Assembly (NCBI GenBank): GCA_001683735.1
Contig: LUGG01000002.1
Location: 2,666,001 to 2,730,000, forward strand
DNA: 64,000 bases
Direction of reading: 5' to 3'
From: Grifola frondosa
Taxonomy: Eukaryota; Basidiomycota; Agaricomycetes; Polyporales; Grifolaceae
Below are positions 13,339 to 26,795 of this stretch, one piece after another. The notes beneath the pieces are model-generated. The model did no database searches. It saw nothing but the letters and a program-made list of their open reading frames with translations, and was not told the DNA's origin. Each line of letters begins with the position of its first letter. Within the stretch, counting starts at the first letter, position 1. Both the position numbers and the translations under genes were made by a program.

Positions 13339-16300
13339 TTAATTCATCTGCCTATAAGTAGTCAAATTTGTCACGACCGTATTTGCTCTCATAGGATGCT
13401 ACATAGCTCTACGAGCGAACTTTACCCCGAATGGTTGCCTTATGCCCATGAGGTGCTGCGGCTCCGACTCCAACGATCTCGTCCCATGGGACTGTCTCTC
13501 ACTGTCCTCTATAAAGGCACAGCCAACAATTTCGTCCGACAATTCCTACGCACTACCGCTAGTTCGGTCATATCTAGCGAGATTTCTCCTTGTGCTTCTG
13601 CCTCCAATATTTGTTTCCGATCTCTGCTTCTCAGAGTATCCATCGTCTCGGGTCACATTGTACTAGTGGACGTTTGTCGGACACAGCTCGATATCACCGT
13701 AATCGAGTCCATATGGTCGATCATCCTGCAGTGGATCGCTGGGGCCGTACGTTGCAGCTGCTTTCCAAATCCGATCATCGTGCTCAAAACTTACCGTAAT
13801 GTTTGCTTTTGTCACTCGTTTCCAGATCTTGCCAATACTCTGCACTTTTGTCATTGTCGTGGTCGTCTGGTTTTCACGAAGTATCAACAATCAGAATCGG
13901 CCAAATTAGCGGAATGCATCCTTTCACGGTGATATGCCCTCATCTGGTTCTCTCATTATAGCTATGGTTCTAGCGCGAATTCGCACCAGCAATCGTAATG
14001 TGCCAATTCAATGGGTTTTGTGCGCATCACAGTTCAAGCGTTGAATGACGACATCGATGTGATTCCGAGCGGCCCTGCATAGATTGGTGAATGAATATAG
14101 ATTTCAGACCCGGTATCACTGACCTACCTTGCCTCTTTCAGAAGCTTATGATAGTCGCCACTGCGCCTGTGCAAGTGCTGCGTCCTCTCGATCCTTTATG
14201 CCCACGTGCATGTGGGTCTATACCTTTCAAGGTTCTGTTAACGCCATTTTCTCAACACTGCCTTGCGACTTTAGGGCTGCCGTGTCCCAGTCTTTGGGGG
14301 AATCTACTGCACCCGTTGGACGTCCGCCGGGGGATGTGTCGTGCAAACGTATGATGATCTGGGCTCGCATTGCATCGACGCACCGAGCTTAAATCGTTGT
14401 TCAGCATACGACGACGTCGGGGCGCCAATCTCTGCCAGTCAGAACCTGATCGCAGCAATATTGCTCCAATGTCATATCCAGATATTGAGGACCTCTCGTT
14501 CTGCTCGTCACAGATCCCCCACGCTCACACGGCTTCATGATCGTCGTATCGCGGAGCAATATAGCCCTGTTCTCGTCTGCGTGGGCTCTGTCGTTGTTCC
14601 ATTCAACATTGTTCCCGCACGGACGACGTCAGTAGCTATGCAGAGTCGCCCTGATTAGCTGCATGACAAGTATGGCCGAGGATCTGCGACGTTTGGCAGC
14701 TTGGCTAAGCGGGGTGATATATTCCTGCCATGGATGGCTGGGCTGGGGAACGGCAGCAGAGACTGCAGCGACTGATTTAGCACCGGATAGCTCGGCCAGG
14801 TATTGTCCGGGGATCCGGGGAAGAGAAGTGCGCTCTTCGCGTGATCGTCGAGTCCTTTCTCGAGCTCCTCTCGCAACATTAGGTTGCGCTTTCATATGGA
14901 TGCGCGTGATTTCCCCTCCAAGCCTCAGAGTCTGTTGATCGGCTAACCGGTTAACCATAACATGTTGTGTATCCTCAGATGCGTTCTCAGAATCGCAACA
15001 TGTATACCGAGTGAGTCATTTTAGGTTGACCTCCCGAACGGTGCTAAACTACATCTGGAACAGGGGGGATTCTACACGTAAAGCCGACCATACTACTGTG
15101 CCCGATGTCCTGCAGCCAAAGAACTGCAAACTGCATCTCAGGCACAATACACCAATGGATGACGCGCGCCGCCGACCCGCACAATAAGCCACCCATGATA
15201 GAACCAAAAATAGGAAAAGCGGATTGTTTCTCATGCCTTTGTGGAGGACTCTATGGAAGCTGGCGGAGATGCATCGGCCTGCTACACCATTGACATTGGT
15301 GCCTGTTGAGCGCATCCTTCGAAAGCACAAAACAGTTAGCACCAAGGGCGGGGTGGTTGCCGTCATCTCGACCCCGGTTTGTGCGGATTCCCTCTCGGCG
15401 CATTCTTCTGATCCAAGAGCGCTCGGTAGCGGACGAAATGGGGCGATTCTGTCGTGACTCGCGTTCCTTTGTTATTGAAATTTTGGTTCTACCCTTTCCA
15501 GATGCTATTCGCATGAATTGGCGGCAGCATACAGAGTCTATACTTGATGAGCATCTGAAATGTGTGCTGCGAAATGTCAAGTAATGCAATAGCATGAAGA
15601 ATCGTTTGTATTGCCGAAGTCAGATGTCGATCGTGCAGGCTACGCGCCGATCGCGACGCGTCTCGATCACGTGGCAAGGTTTGGACGACCATTAACGTGT
15701 CCTTAGGACCTTGAGTTTTGACCAGGACCATGCAACCTCGAAAAATTATGAACCATCCAACTTGACCTCAAAATCCTGTGGTTATGCAAGGTTTGGCTCT
15801 TAAGATAGCAATGTCGGACAAAACTAGTTAATACGCAGTCTTGCTAGTGGGGGTTGCGAAGGTACGTGGCAATAGTCAGAGAAGCGTCTCAAGAACTTAC
15901 CAACAAACATAACGAATTCTAGTCAACTCCTATTACGTGTATTTTGGATAAACTCCTCTCTACTGTAATACAGTTGTCAGTTCACGTCGAAGAGTGCAAG
16001 GATACGCGCCGTCGCGGTGCGTTCTATTCGCATATTGTTGTGCTTCACGCACCAGTCGTGCGTAACCTCTCCATCTCCCCTTTACAGCGTTTCTGTGCGC
16101 GGCGTTGATTGGCCTGTGGTACCAAGTCAATGGGAATGCTTTTCATTCGATAGCCCAAAAAATCTTCGGCTGCAGTCAGCCCTCCGCCAGCAGTCCAGTC
16201 GGCACTTTTACGGTCGTTGTACGCTCCGGCCTGGTCTGAAAAATGCGACCAATCAGTACGACACATCATGTATGGATGCATCTGTTGCTCCTTGTGGTAA

Positions 16301-17613
16301 TTTTCATGTTTGTCTGACAGCCGGGCAGAACGTGGTTTACCTCGGAGCTTCCTGAAGAGCAGTGAAGGCCGTCGCATGCGTCGTTGTCTACATCACTTCA
16401 AGGTAGAATGCAGGATTCTCCTCGTGCGTACCTTCCACTTCTTTCGAACCGTGGTTGACTTGTGTGTCCGTCACTTTGAACGGATGAGTCGAACATCCAC
16501 TCTCGAATCACTGCCAGCGTTCTGTCCGCGGAGGATAGTCTGTTCCATTTCAGTCCAGCCCGACCGATATCTCCAACTCCACAAGGCTCTTCGGTCGGCG
16601 GAAGAAAGCAGATAATGCACATAACCCGCCCGTAACCTTCTCTCAAGGTAATCTAAGCGAGATTACTTCTGAAGTTCGCCTCGAGTGCCTGCATCACTCC
16701 GAACCATTCTAGCTGACCTCCAGAGAACAGAAAGTCTCCCAACGTGTTATCGGTGCGTTTGTCTTCCCCACCATCACATCACATCAGTTTGCTTCTGCGC
16801 TGCTGCCTCCCACTCTGGCCTCTCCCACGGACAGGCTTCGCATCCTATCGCAGCAAATCAATGCTATCATTCTTCCATCTCCGTGCCTCGCTACATCGGA
16901 TTTCGCGCTCCTTAATCGCCATTGGTTTGAGATCCAGAACCCACCGGCACGGGCGTACTCTCTGTCTTTGGCTCCCGTATCTCCCACCTCTGTCTCCCTG
17001 TCGGCGAAGCCTCGTCTCCACGCCGCGTAACACTCGTCCTGATCGCAGCGTCTCCAGACCTTGGCAGCACGCAGCGCCCACCCTTCTCGAACGTCGCACA
17101 CGACACACGCTGTGGCAGCGAACAATCCAGCGCACCTCGTCAGAATTCCGATTCCGATGTCACAGCCGCGCACGCCTCTACGCGCCCACCGGCCGCAGGT
17201 GCCCCACCCCCGGCCCCCGCTTCCCCATCGAGCGCCCAGTGCCTGAGCGCGCGCGCGTCTTCCATTCTCCCTTCCTCGCTCCCGGCGGGCCTGCGGGACG
17301 CGCGGGCCTCCCTAGGGCGGCGGTTACGTCTTGCGCGGCAGCCTGCGAACGCATGCACGCATTGGGAAGGGACAATAGCCGGCGAGGCTGGGCGTTCGGG
17401 AAGGGGTGGGGACCCCGTGTCCCGCGTGCGTCTCGTTCTCTTTGTCTTTGTCTTTGTCTTTGTTTTTGTCTGCTGGGATGGGATTAAGGCGCGCGTCGAG
17501 AAGGAGGGGTTGACGTAGTGCGCGGCGCAGATCACGGATCCCTGATGCCCCGCGTAAGTATGCATGTGCGTGTGCGTACTTAGGCGGTGATCAGGCATCT
17601 GCATCAGTGATAT

Positions 17614-18033
17614 GATGGAGGGCGCGAACGCAATATTGATCAGTTCGAGCCTTTAGCTAGGCGAAGAACGTCCTGCGGTGCGCGACCTCGAGGTGGCGTA
17701 TGCGCAATCAATCTGGATTCTGGACGAATCTTGGTTCGTTTGCTCAGGCGCGCTGTATACGATTTATTGTATTGGCAGCCCCCGCTCACAGCAATTATAT
17801 GGTATTTTTTTGCTCGACAATGCATGGAGGCGCGAATGCAACATCAATCAGTTCGAGCCTCCTGCGATGCGGTGGCACATGAGCGCAGCACCATCAATCT
17901 GCACGAATCTTGCCCCATTCTCAGACGCGCCGTATACAATTTATTTGTATTGCAGATATCGCATCCCCCGCTCGCACGGGGGAGCAACTACGTAGCAGAG
18001 CAATTATATGTGTATCTTTTTGCTCGACAATGT
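17614..18033. repeat. Imperfect tandem duplication, two units of about 210 bp
   Basis: Unit 1 (17,614-17,823) and unit 2 (17,824-18,033) both begin ATGGAGG, carry CAGTTCGAGCCT about 30 bp in, a GCGC(T/C)GTATAC(G/A)ATTTAT block in the middle, and end TTTTTGCTCGACAATG. They differ by point changes and small indels, so the duplication is not recent. Confidence 0.75.
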
Positions 18034-18603
18034 ACAAGGCGAGGGGTGCTCGCCGCGCGCTATCATACACGTCAGTAGGTCAGTAAATCAATCAGGTCAG
18101 TCAGCGAATCATTTTGGATGCCCCTCCCCCTCCTCCTCTCGAAGCCCCAATGCGCACATCGAGAAAAAATACAGTGTGAGAGAAATAGACGAAGGATGAA
18201 TGAATGCAGATGCAGTCGATCAGTGAGGGGGGAAGAGACAAGAAGGCAAGCAAGCGATATAAGAGACGAGATATAGTGAGCGAAGCGAGGCGAGACGAAG
18301 ACGAGGACGATGGTGATACAGACTCGTGCGGTCGTGAGGACGGGGACCCATGGCGAGACATCATCTGGCATTGACGAACGAACGGAAGTCGCATACTGGC
18401 ATAGCAGAGCATGTAGCATGAGCGTTAACGTTAAGCGTGGTGTGGATTCGGACAGCGAGCGACAACGGCGGCGACGAGGTGCGGGGTATCACGTGGCGAG
18501 CCGGTATGCGGGGGAGGACGGGGACAGCAGCAGTCGCGCGGGCATTTTATCCGCGACGCCATCGGGAATGCAGCGGAAGCGCAGCGCGGCGCGCGCACTG
18601 CAC

Positions 18604-21022
18604 TCACGACGTCTCCATATCCTTGTCCTTTTCCTCCTTCACGCGCACCTCCTCGCCTTTCGCGCTCCCCATGGGCCGCCCATCACGCCCCTTGCGCCCG
18701 CGCAGCGGCTCCTCCTCCTCGCGCTCGTCCTCGTCCTCCATGCTCCCGGCACTCGGGCTCGTGTCCGCCGCGCCCCCGTCCCCGCCGTCGACGGCCGCTC
18801 CATGTCGTGGTCCGGATCGCGCTCGCGCACGCTCTCGTCGTGGTCCTGGTCCATCTCTTCCACGCTCTCCAGCTCGAACCCGTGGAACCCCTTCCGCAGG
18901 CCCCCGTGCGCGTGGTGCGCGCCGATCCCGCCCATGAGCGCGAACGCGTCGCCCACCTCCTCGTGCAGCACGAGCCCGCCCATCTCCTCGCCGTCCGCTA
19001 CGATGGCGCCCGCCCCGTTCGGCTCGCCGCGGAATGCATGCAGCTGCTGTTCCAAGTCACGGTTCCGCGTTGCCTGCGCGGACACCAGCTGCTGGAGGTA
19101 CCTGCACGCGTGGTCAGCGTACATCGAAAGTACAAGTCTGGCGGACGCACCGAATGTATTCGACGCTCTTCCTGAGGATCATGCCTTTGTTGGCCTTCAC
19201 GACCCCCGCGCTGTCCGCGCCCGTCGCGCTCCCGCCGTCCTTGTCCTCTGGCTCGGCACTCCCAGAGCCCTCTTTCCGGTCACTCGGGCTCGTCGTCGTC
19301 GTCGTCATACCAAACAGCAGGTCCTCACCGGACACGGAAAGCGATGGCGGCATCGTCAACGTCGCTGCGCCACAAGTCAGTTTCAAAGGCGCAAAGTAAA
19401 TTGGAGGAGGGCTCACCGTTCGGGTCGAGGAGGCACTCGGGGATGAGCGTCGCCAGCTCCGAGATCTTCTCGTTGATGTTATCCCTTCTACGGCGCTCGA
19501 CCGCGTTATGCGACTCGCGCCTGCGACGCCGCTTCTCGTTCGCAATTTGCGCTCTTCATTCACAACACAGCATACACACACGATCACACCAGGCACAGAT
19601 CACGAAACACCAAAAGAAGAAAGAACAGAGATCGAGGCGGTGAGCGCAAACCCACGTCACACGAACGACACGGACGTACTGTTTCGCAGCCATATCTTCC
19701 GGTGGAGTCTCTCCGTTTTTCTGCATCGCACTCACGATGCCCATCCCGGGCACGCTCACCTCCTTCGGGCTCACACCCAGTCCCACGCTCCCCACGCTCG
19801 TTCCGCCCGTGAACGCACTGAATCCCCCTGCCAGCCAAATTCAAAGTCAGCGCCCGCTCCCACTCCCACTCCCACCCCGAGGAGCCACAATTAACGGAAC
19901 AGCGACGGGACTCACCATGCACGCTTTCGGGCGTCGGGAGGCTGAACTCACTGCCTTGCTGTCCCGCGCCGGGGATGAACCACCCGTTCGTGTGGAGGCT
20001 GAGTGGACTTACCGGGCCGCGCCCACCGGTGGTACCGTTTGGAATAACGAGCGGCTGGGTGTGCCCGCGGTGCAGAGGCGGGGGCGATACGCTCGACACG
20101 CTGTTGCGCTTCGCGCGCGTGCGGCGAGCGGGGCCTCCATTCGTACTTGGGGGCTGTACGGTTGCTGCGGTCCCCGCACGGCTCCTGCTCCGGCTGCGAC
20201 TGAATTCTTGAGGCGCGGCACCAGGCGGCGAGGGTGTGTGGCGCTGTGGCTGCGGGAGATGAAATTCTGACGTGGTGGTGAGATTGGAGAAAGAGGACAT
20301 GTTGGAGAGATTGGAGATGTGCGATGAGAAGGAGGATACAGAGGAAGGCTCCGCGCCTGGAAATCCCGATGAAGGGACGGTCGTAGAGGGCGTAGAGGGA
20401 GGCGGCTCATAGCGCATGGAGGACCCGATGGCGGGGACAGTGGAGTTGAAGTGCGAGTGAGAGGTAAAGTCGTGGAGCGGATGAGCGTTGTGCATGGAAG
20501 AGTGAGTCCCCGACGGATGCAGCGCGTTCGCTGGAGGAAGGGAGAAGGAGGCCGGACCACCGAATGGGGAATGCGGAGACTGGTGTTGCTGGGAGGCCGA
20601 ATGAGAGTGATGGTGGTGATGGGTGGGCGCGGAGATGTCGAAAATGTTGTGGGTATGGGGACGATAGTCGTCGTAGGCGTTGGAGGGGGACTGGGTAGAG
20701 CGCTCGTGAGAGGACTGGTGGTGGGCGGAGGGGGAATTGATGAGGCTTGCGAGCTCGTCGCCGAAATCCATGCTTGCCGGTGCGGTGTCGGTGTTTGCGC
20801 CGGGGAATTTGCGGAATGGATCCGGGACTGTGAACAAGGGAGGCATGAAGAGATCGAAGCCGTTTGCGGGGTTGCCGTTAGCTGGATGGCCTGTGTTGTT
20901 TGGAGTGCCGTTCGAGCTGGGGGCGAGGGCGGATTGTTGGACGGAGGAGGGGACGGGAGGTGGAAGCCTTCCTGACGCGAGAGGACCTGGGGTTTGTAGG
21001 AGGGGAAAAAGGCAGAGGTCAT
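18604..21022 (-). CDS. bHLH transcription factor with an extended loop
   Basis: DNA-binding regulator. The long first exon is Ser/Pro/His-rich (HHHHHSHS stretch at about 20,600). The basic region and helix 1 (RRRRESHNAVERRRRDNINE, then KISELATLIPECLLDPN) lie at about 19,435-19,550. Helix 2 (GMILRKSVEYIR then YLQQLVSAQ) lies at about 19,090-19,200, followed by a coiled-coil-like stretch. Four introns separate them, one falling in the loop and one inside helix 2. The loop is about 45 residues, far longer than in typical bHLH proteins. His/Glu/Arg of the basic region (H-x3-E-x-RR) are kept, predicting E-box binding. Frame breaks at about 20,955 and 18,775 lie in C/G runs. After the second, the alternative frame ends in an acidic tail stopping at 18,604; the uncorrected frame stops at 18,639. 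Start ATG at 21,022. Confidence 0.85.
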
Positions 21023-23649
21023 GGTTGTCGAGGAAAGAGAGGAGGAATGAGGGGAATGATGGCGAATGGGTTGGTTTCGAAGGATGGCCGGTTCGCGGAG
21101 GTGGGGAAAACAATATGAAGATTTGATTGATTTGGGCTAGTGCGGGGGGCTGATGGAGAGAGAGACGCGGGTGGATGAAGTATAAGTAAGTGGGAGTGGA
21201 GGGAGGAGATGGAAGTAGAAAGGAAGAAGGAAAGAGAAGGGATGGGGAGGATGTTGGCGAGGAGGAATGGCGAGGGCAGAGCAGGACCGGACCCCCGTAC
21301 CAGTCCCCGCTTACGGGTGCTTACAGTCCCCGCTTACAGGCGCTTCCAACCCCGCGTTTCCACTCTTTCGGTTCCTAGATCGCCAAAACCAAATCTCATC
21401 CGTCCAACACACGCCACAACAATGCCAAGCACGACCATCGCTGTTGCTGTCCAATCAGGGCGTGGCTGTCACACCGATCTCCATCAATCTCTTGCCGCCC
21501 CATATTGTCTCTCCGGCTCGACCGGTCTCGCAGCACAAGCCTGCCTCTGCCTTGTCCTGCCTTGCTGCCCTGCCTTGCCCCGCTGCCTGCTCCCCAGTTC
21601 GACCCCCGCCGTCATCGCGCTGCCAGGTGCGTCTTTAATATCCCCATTTCTCGCATTCCCCAGCCAGAAGTAGCGCGGGCAGTGACGCGTGCAGGCGTCT
21701 TCTGTTTGCGCAGGTGGTATAGGTGTCTATAGACATGTGTGTATAGATGTGACTATAGATACCCATACATGAGCGATGCATGAGCGACGCATGGTATGAC
21801 GTATCCCCTGCTTTTCTCTCCTCCGTCATCTCCTTCTCTGCCAACTTCTCATACATCCTCAGGGCACTCCAGCCGTCCGCACCGTCCGTCCCTCACAGTC
21901 GTGCTCATCTCATCACCCTCCTCCGCCATGGCCCACCAGGTGTCAAGTGCCCGTACATACATTCTGGCCCTTCTCAGCCTCCCCGCGTACGTACCTCCTC
22001 TGCTTCCCACCGTCCTGTCCTTCTTCGCCCTGCATCCGCTCTCTTGGCGCACCTCATTCCACTCACGCACGCCCTCACACACGCTACCACAAACATCCTC
22101 CCCCATCGCCGCTCAATCCGCATTACACCACTCCCCTCTACTTCACCGTTCGCCGCGACCCCATCTCTCCCGAGGTTTCCCCTCTCCCACCCTCGACGTC
22201 GCCCCATTCCCCGCAGCCACCCCCGCACCAAGCACCGCGGCACAACCATCCACCCACATCCCATCCCGATCGCACATCAAAACCCGGCAAGCACTCATCA
22301 ATTCCAATTTCTCGTCCGCGATCACGATCGTCCCAGCCCCATTTTCCAAATCCCAATCGGTCTTCCCTCCGCCCCGCACGCCCTCACGTAAGCCGCCCTC
22401 GTCCAGCCGCCATGCCGGCCGATCGCCAAATGAAAGCTGAAATGCAGCCCATGGTGACCGTGCGCTTGCGAGGTCCGCACTCCCGTTCCTGGCTGTAATG
22501 GCGGGCTATAGTCTCCGCTTGCTGGTGCGCCCGCCGTCCCGCCTCTGCGGCGCCCACCTTTAATTGTGCACCCCGATTTTTGGTGGCGCCAGTAGACTCA
22601 CCTTCGTTGGTACCACCACGCGTGGACGACTACGGCGCTTGCACACAGTCGTCTTAGAAGGTACGTGCATCCTCAGCGCTCCGTATGGGGGGCTGTATGT
22701 GAAACGCGAAGGTCCAGCATGCTGCGTGCTGCGCCCGGGCACTCCTCGCGCATAGACGAGGAGGTTGTAGCTCCGGGGGCGAAGGCGCCCGGCCCATCGG
22801 ACTCGAGCACTGCAGGCGCAATGCGCCGGGCCGGCTGCGGTGCCCCATACTTACCCCAGACCGAGCGTCGGCGCCCCCAGACGCGCTTTTATTGCCCGGT
22901 TTGCATATTCGGCGCCATCGGACGTCGTGTTAGGGGCGCGCCTACGTCTTGGAACCGGGCCCGCACTACTGCTCGCTTAGCGCGCTCGCGTATCTTGCTT
23001 GTTCGCGGGTACTACGCGAGTGCTGTGAGGAGCAAAGTGATACATGGGGCGCGGCTGAGTTGAGCCGTGTCCGCGAGAAGCGGATGGACGCGCTTCGGGC
23101 GTGTGTGAGGATGGGTGGGCGTTGCTAGCGAATATATTTTGTCGTCAGTGCGTATATGTATATGTGTGTGATATCATTGGCCCAGTGAGGCGAGCTGATG
23201 CATCACATCTGCTTTGGCACACGTATGACATCTTCTGAATAGACTCGATCCGGAATTTTCGTTTGAAAGAACGGCCGTTTCGATGCGAGGCTCCACTTCT
23301 GTGTCGTCGGCCTAAGGTGGACGGGCTGGAAAGCCAGAAGCGTTGGAGTGCGGATGCGGATGCGGATACTAGATTCTTGTGTGTGGAGCACGCGCCACTG
23401 TGTGCGGCACCGAGGGCTGTTCGCACGCTAGAAGACCGCAGGTGGAGATCGACGCTTCTGTTCTGTGGCGCATGCGAGCTGTTCCCGTCTAGAGGCATGG
23501 ACGTACTCGTAGCGGGTCCGTTGCGGCACCGAAGAAGGATTGAACGGGGTCGACGACGAGGCGGTAGTACTCCTGTATTGAATTAGGCTACGCTTGATCT
23601 CTTACCATGACGTGACTGGAACGAACCGACCTCATTGCTATCCGCCATC
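21023..23649. other. Intergenic, 2.6 kb, low-complexity
   Basis: This lies between divergent genes (bHLH and kinase-like). The part next to the bHLH gene is purine-rich on the plus strand (about 21,130-21,260), then strongly pyrimidine-rich to 22,400, as in long fungal 5' UTR/promoter regions of regulators. The open frames in it are proline- or serine-rich products of this skew and are not called as genes. Confidence 0.55.
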
Positions 23650-25716
23650 ATGTGCGGATCCCCTAGTTCAATATCCGAACTTCAAGCCTCGTCCTCGTCA
23701 CCTTCCACAGGCTCGAAACGCCGTCACGATGACGCCGAGACAAGTTCACAGACTCCTAAACGCCAAAAATCATTCGAAGCGGACCTGCGGGAGGAGGCTC
23801 TGCATGCCGCAAAAGTAGTTCAAGATAACCTGCCGACAATGCAAAAAGCATTGGACCGAATGTATGGATCTCGTCATGATCCCAAGGTGATCCAAACACT
23901 CAACGAAACTCTTGGGCTCTGGCAAATTGCAACCAACGAGGCTATCTTGGGTCATCCCTTTAATCGCGATTTTCTGAATAGTCGTCTGGTGGCACCGGAG
24001 GGCGCGACGCAAGTACTCTGTGAGTTCCTTCGTCAACTCGCTGGATACCTGAATTTTCATAGCTGTGCAGGTAACTTATTCAGGTGTGTCAATGATGAGT
24101 ACGCGACCTTCTGCGACCTACAAAGGAAATTATTGGATGCCCTCCCTTCGCCCTCCGAGTTCTCCAAACCGAGTGTATGGCCCGCCATGCAAGCGGGGTC
24201 TGATGCCATCCTGTGTCTCCGTCCCGTCGAGAAGAGAGGTCTTCCTCTATCTACTTTGCACGACGTCTTCCGCAAGTTCCGACTTCGGTTGAATACTCCC
24301 CTTCCCGAGGGATCTGCTGCAGGTCCAGCTCTTCGCGCCGCCACCGTTCTCTGCAGAGAGATGGGGGACCCTTTCGAAAATGAATTAGAACGGTCAGAGA
24401 AATTTGACGAGTGCGTCCAGGAGCTCTTCTCACCGTGGAAGCCATTCTATATAGTCAAAGCCTTCTCTGAGGTCATAGCGGGATGACTGGCGAATTCTTG
24501 TGGCTTGACGAAGACATCCCGGGCACTATTCGAGAGGTCAAGTGGGAGGCGGGTCTGGGAGGCGGCGATATTTATCTCCAAATCGCACGTAGGTTTGACA
24601 TTGCCATCAATAACCTTCGCGACAGGGCAAAGGACAACGCGAAAGTGGCGGCGTTCTTACTGCATGGCGCACCGATGTTCCTGATGTGTTTGCTGGGTAC
24701 GTGTGTATGTAGCGTGTCGCATGTGCTCTGACGACATTTTCGAAGGGCCGATATTTTTCGTCGCTGGTGGGTTCTTTGACGGGAGTGTGGTGGTCGTGGA
24801 ACCTTTGGGACAGCCCTGCTTCATGCTCATGGATGAAACAGACCAGCGCGAGCAAGAGATTGCTCGGCTGCTCTATGCCGTAGAGCAGGGTTTGGACGAA
24901 CTCAAGAGGTAATATCTAACGACGATTATATTTTAACCGCACCTCAGACTCTTTACTAGTGTCTCGCGTAGTCGCCCGTCAGTCGATTTTCTCCCAGGTC
25001 TTCCTCGGATATATTCCTCCTATGTGTTGTTCACACAGCCTGAAGTGGGCAACCTCACGTTTCACCGTCGGCTCTCTAAGAAGTCTCAATGCCTGCTCTT
25101 CTATGCCACATTATCACATCCTCCCCCCACCTCGCCTTCATCGACTCCCATTCAGTCTTCTGTTGTCGTGAAACTGGTCAACAAACGCTACGGAGAAGAT
25201 GTGCATCGGAGGCTAGCCAGCCGTGGCTTCGCACCGATTCTGTATGGGTACTCGCGCCTGGACGGCGCTCCCACTGCGTATGTCATGGAATATCTCGGGT
25301 CAGACTGGATGTCGCTATTCGAGTTTGAGCGGGGGGTAGGTGCTGGCATTTTCAAGGATGCTGTCTCTTCGAAGGACACTCAAGCCGCTCTCAAGAACGC
25401 CATCCGGACCACTCTCGATGAAATACTCGCATTCATGGCAAAAGAAGATATCGTACACGGCGATCTGCGACCCAACAACATCATGATGCAAGTCGACGAG
25501 GAGACCAAGCCGGTCCTTTCCCAAGCAGTGGGAGCCGCGGCGAATTTGAAGGCGATAGATTTTGATTGGGCGGGGAAAGCGGGGCAGGTGTTTTATCCCG
25601 AACTGCGTAATGAGGATATCGAGAGCTGGCCTGCATGCGTTGGGAGCTCGATTGATGCGGGGCATGATCGTCGGTTGGTCGATTCGTGGTGGCCGGCCTT
25701 CCTCGTAGCTCGTTGA
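23650..25716 (+). CDS. Fungal-specific protein kinase-like protein
   Basis: Kinase-fold protein of a family expanded in Agaricomycetes; substrate unknown. A nuclear-localisation-like KRRHDD...PKRQK segment lies near the N-terminus. The C-terminal lobe has the catalytic loop HGDLRPNNIMM (about 25,460) and a DFDWAGK metal-binding segment in place of DFG (about 25,558). HGD-L-x-x-N replaces HRD-x-K-x-x-N, as is usual in this family. Introns at about 24,697-24,747 and 24,911-24,949. One frame break at about 24,481 (GGG) joins AFSEVIAG to MTGEFLWLDEDIPG. The start chosen is the first ATG of the open frame. It stands alone, with no linked gene of related function. Confidence 0.75.
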
Positions 25717-26795
25717 AGTCAAGTATAGTGCTGTCGAGGGCTTAAGAAGTACTGCCAATGGATAAATTGTATGCAAAATGTACGCGTTTTACTTTGATCG
25801 GCGAACCGTCTCGTGCGGCGGGAGCTGTTCCAGAGAGGTGTGCATAGATGGAATAGCGGCGGGTCCGCCGCGGCACCCCGACAACGTGCTAATGGATGAG
25901 GCCTCTGTTGTGTGGTTTAGGATATATCGTTTCATGTTTACTTACTATGTCATGTATCAATGGAGTTTGCACGGACCGGGCGAACATCCTGAGGATACTT
26001 GTTTTGTGTACTATATGGTGAATGATGGAGAGATTCCGTACTGCAGATACATCCTCGGTACAATATGCCAGCTTTTGATGTATCCTAAAGGTAGTTATGC
26101 TAGTGGCATAAAAGCCACACTGGTCAACAAACGGTTGCGTGCACGTGAGTGAAAAGTACTATTCAGTATACCATCGGGATTCGGCAGACGACGCTATATT
26201 GTACACTACACTTCGTTTATCTTAAGAGAGCTAGTTCCGGTGATTAGTACAGATGTGATATTTTCGATCTTTGATATTCCACCTTGCGCAAAGAGAATCA
26301 GTTCGTGATATTTCGCGTAAATTGACGTGATTCTGTTTTCCACATAGGAATTCAAAGTCCCTCCTGTCATGACATCTCTTTCAATATTCAGCGTTCAAGG
26401 TTGGACACGCCCAACCTTCCGAGGACGTCGTATGGGATCTTACGTTTCCACCGGCGTCCTGCAAACCTATTCTGCTTATTGGGGATATTTTTATCTCCCG
26501 AACCACATGAACTGGTGCCTCGGCGCATGCACGAGTGATCTACAATCCTGAAGTGTGAGTCTTCTTCTTGTCTTGCATATGTATATTGCTAACTAATCCA
26601 TTCCCCAGCCGACAGCCACTTTACCGCCGCGTGATCCTCCCATTTTAGTCTTTTCCTTCCAGAATTGAATCAGAGTTGGAAGTGCCAACGGGCGCGAGCA
26701 CGAGAACATATAAAGGTCAGGCATTTGTCCTGTCATCGTCCCCCACATCCGCAGGCCTTCTGTGGTCCACCGTCATCCCGACCTTCCTATTCACA
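25717..26795. other. Intergenic, 1.1 kb
   Basis: AT-rich stretch after the kinase-like gene. Two small open frames (25,778-26,152 and 26,369-26,551) show no family resemblance. The second half should be the promoter of the FAD oxidase gene: GAACATATAAAGG at about 26,703 includes a TATA-like TATAAA about 90 bp before the start codon. Confidence 0.5.

Larger units (their letters stand above)
12065..18603. other. Gene-poor 6.5-kb stretch with no recognisable gene
   Basis: No open frame here shows family resemblance on either strand. Candidate coding fragments exist on the minus strand at about 12,922-13,338, 13,663-13,890 and 14,655-14,958, but all are short and unlinked. A (TTTGTC)n microsatellite sits at about 17,438-17,470, and a 210-bp tandem duplication lies at 17,614-18,033. 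The right end should include the 3' UTR of the bHLH gene. Old transposon remains are possible but unproven. Confidence 0.5.

Noticed and set aside
16744..17487. A 247-codon plus-strand open frame
   Set aside because: Composition is Ser/Arg/Pro-rich from skewed DNA, ends in the TTTGTC microsatellite, and shows no motif.
19584..21113. A 509-codon open frame covering the bHLH first exon
   Set aside because: It reads through the donor at about 19,926 into intron sequence and starts upstream of the bHLH start; it is exon 1 plus read-through.
21190..22500. Several overlapping proline/serine-rich open frames
   Set aside because: They are different frames of one pyrimidine-rich tract with no protein-like conservation.
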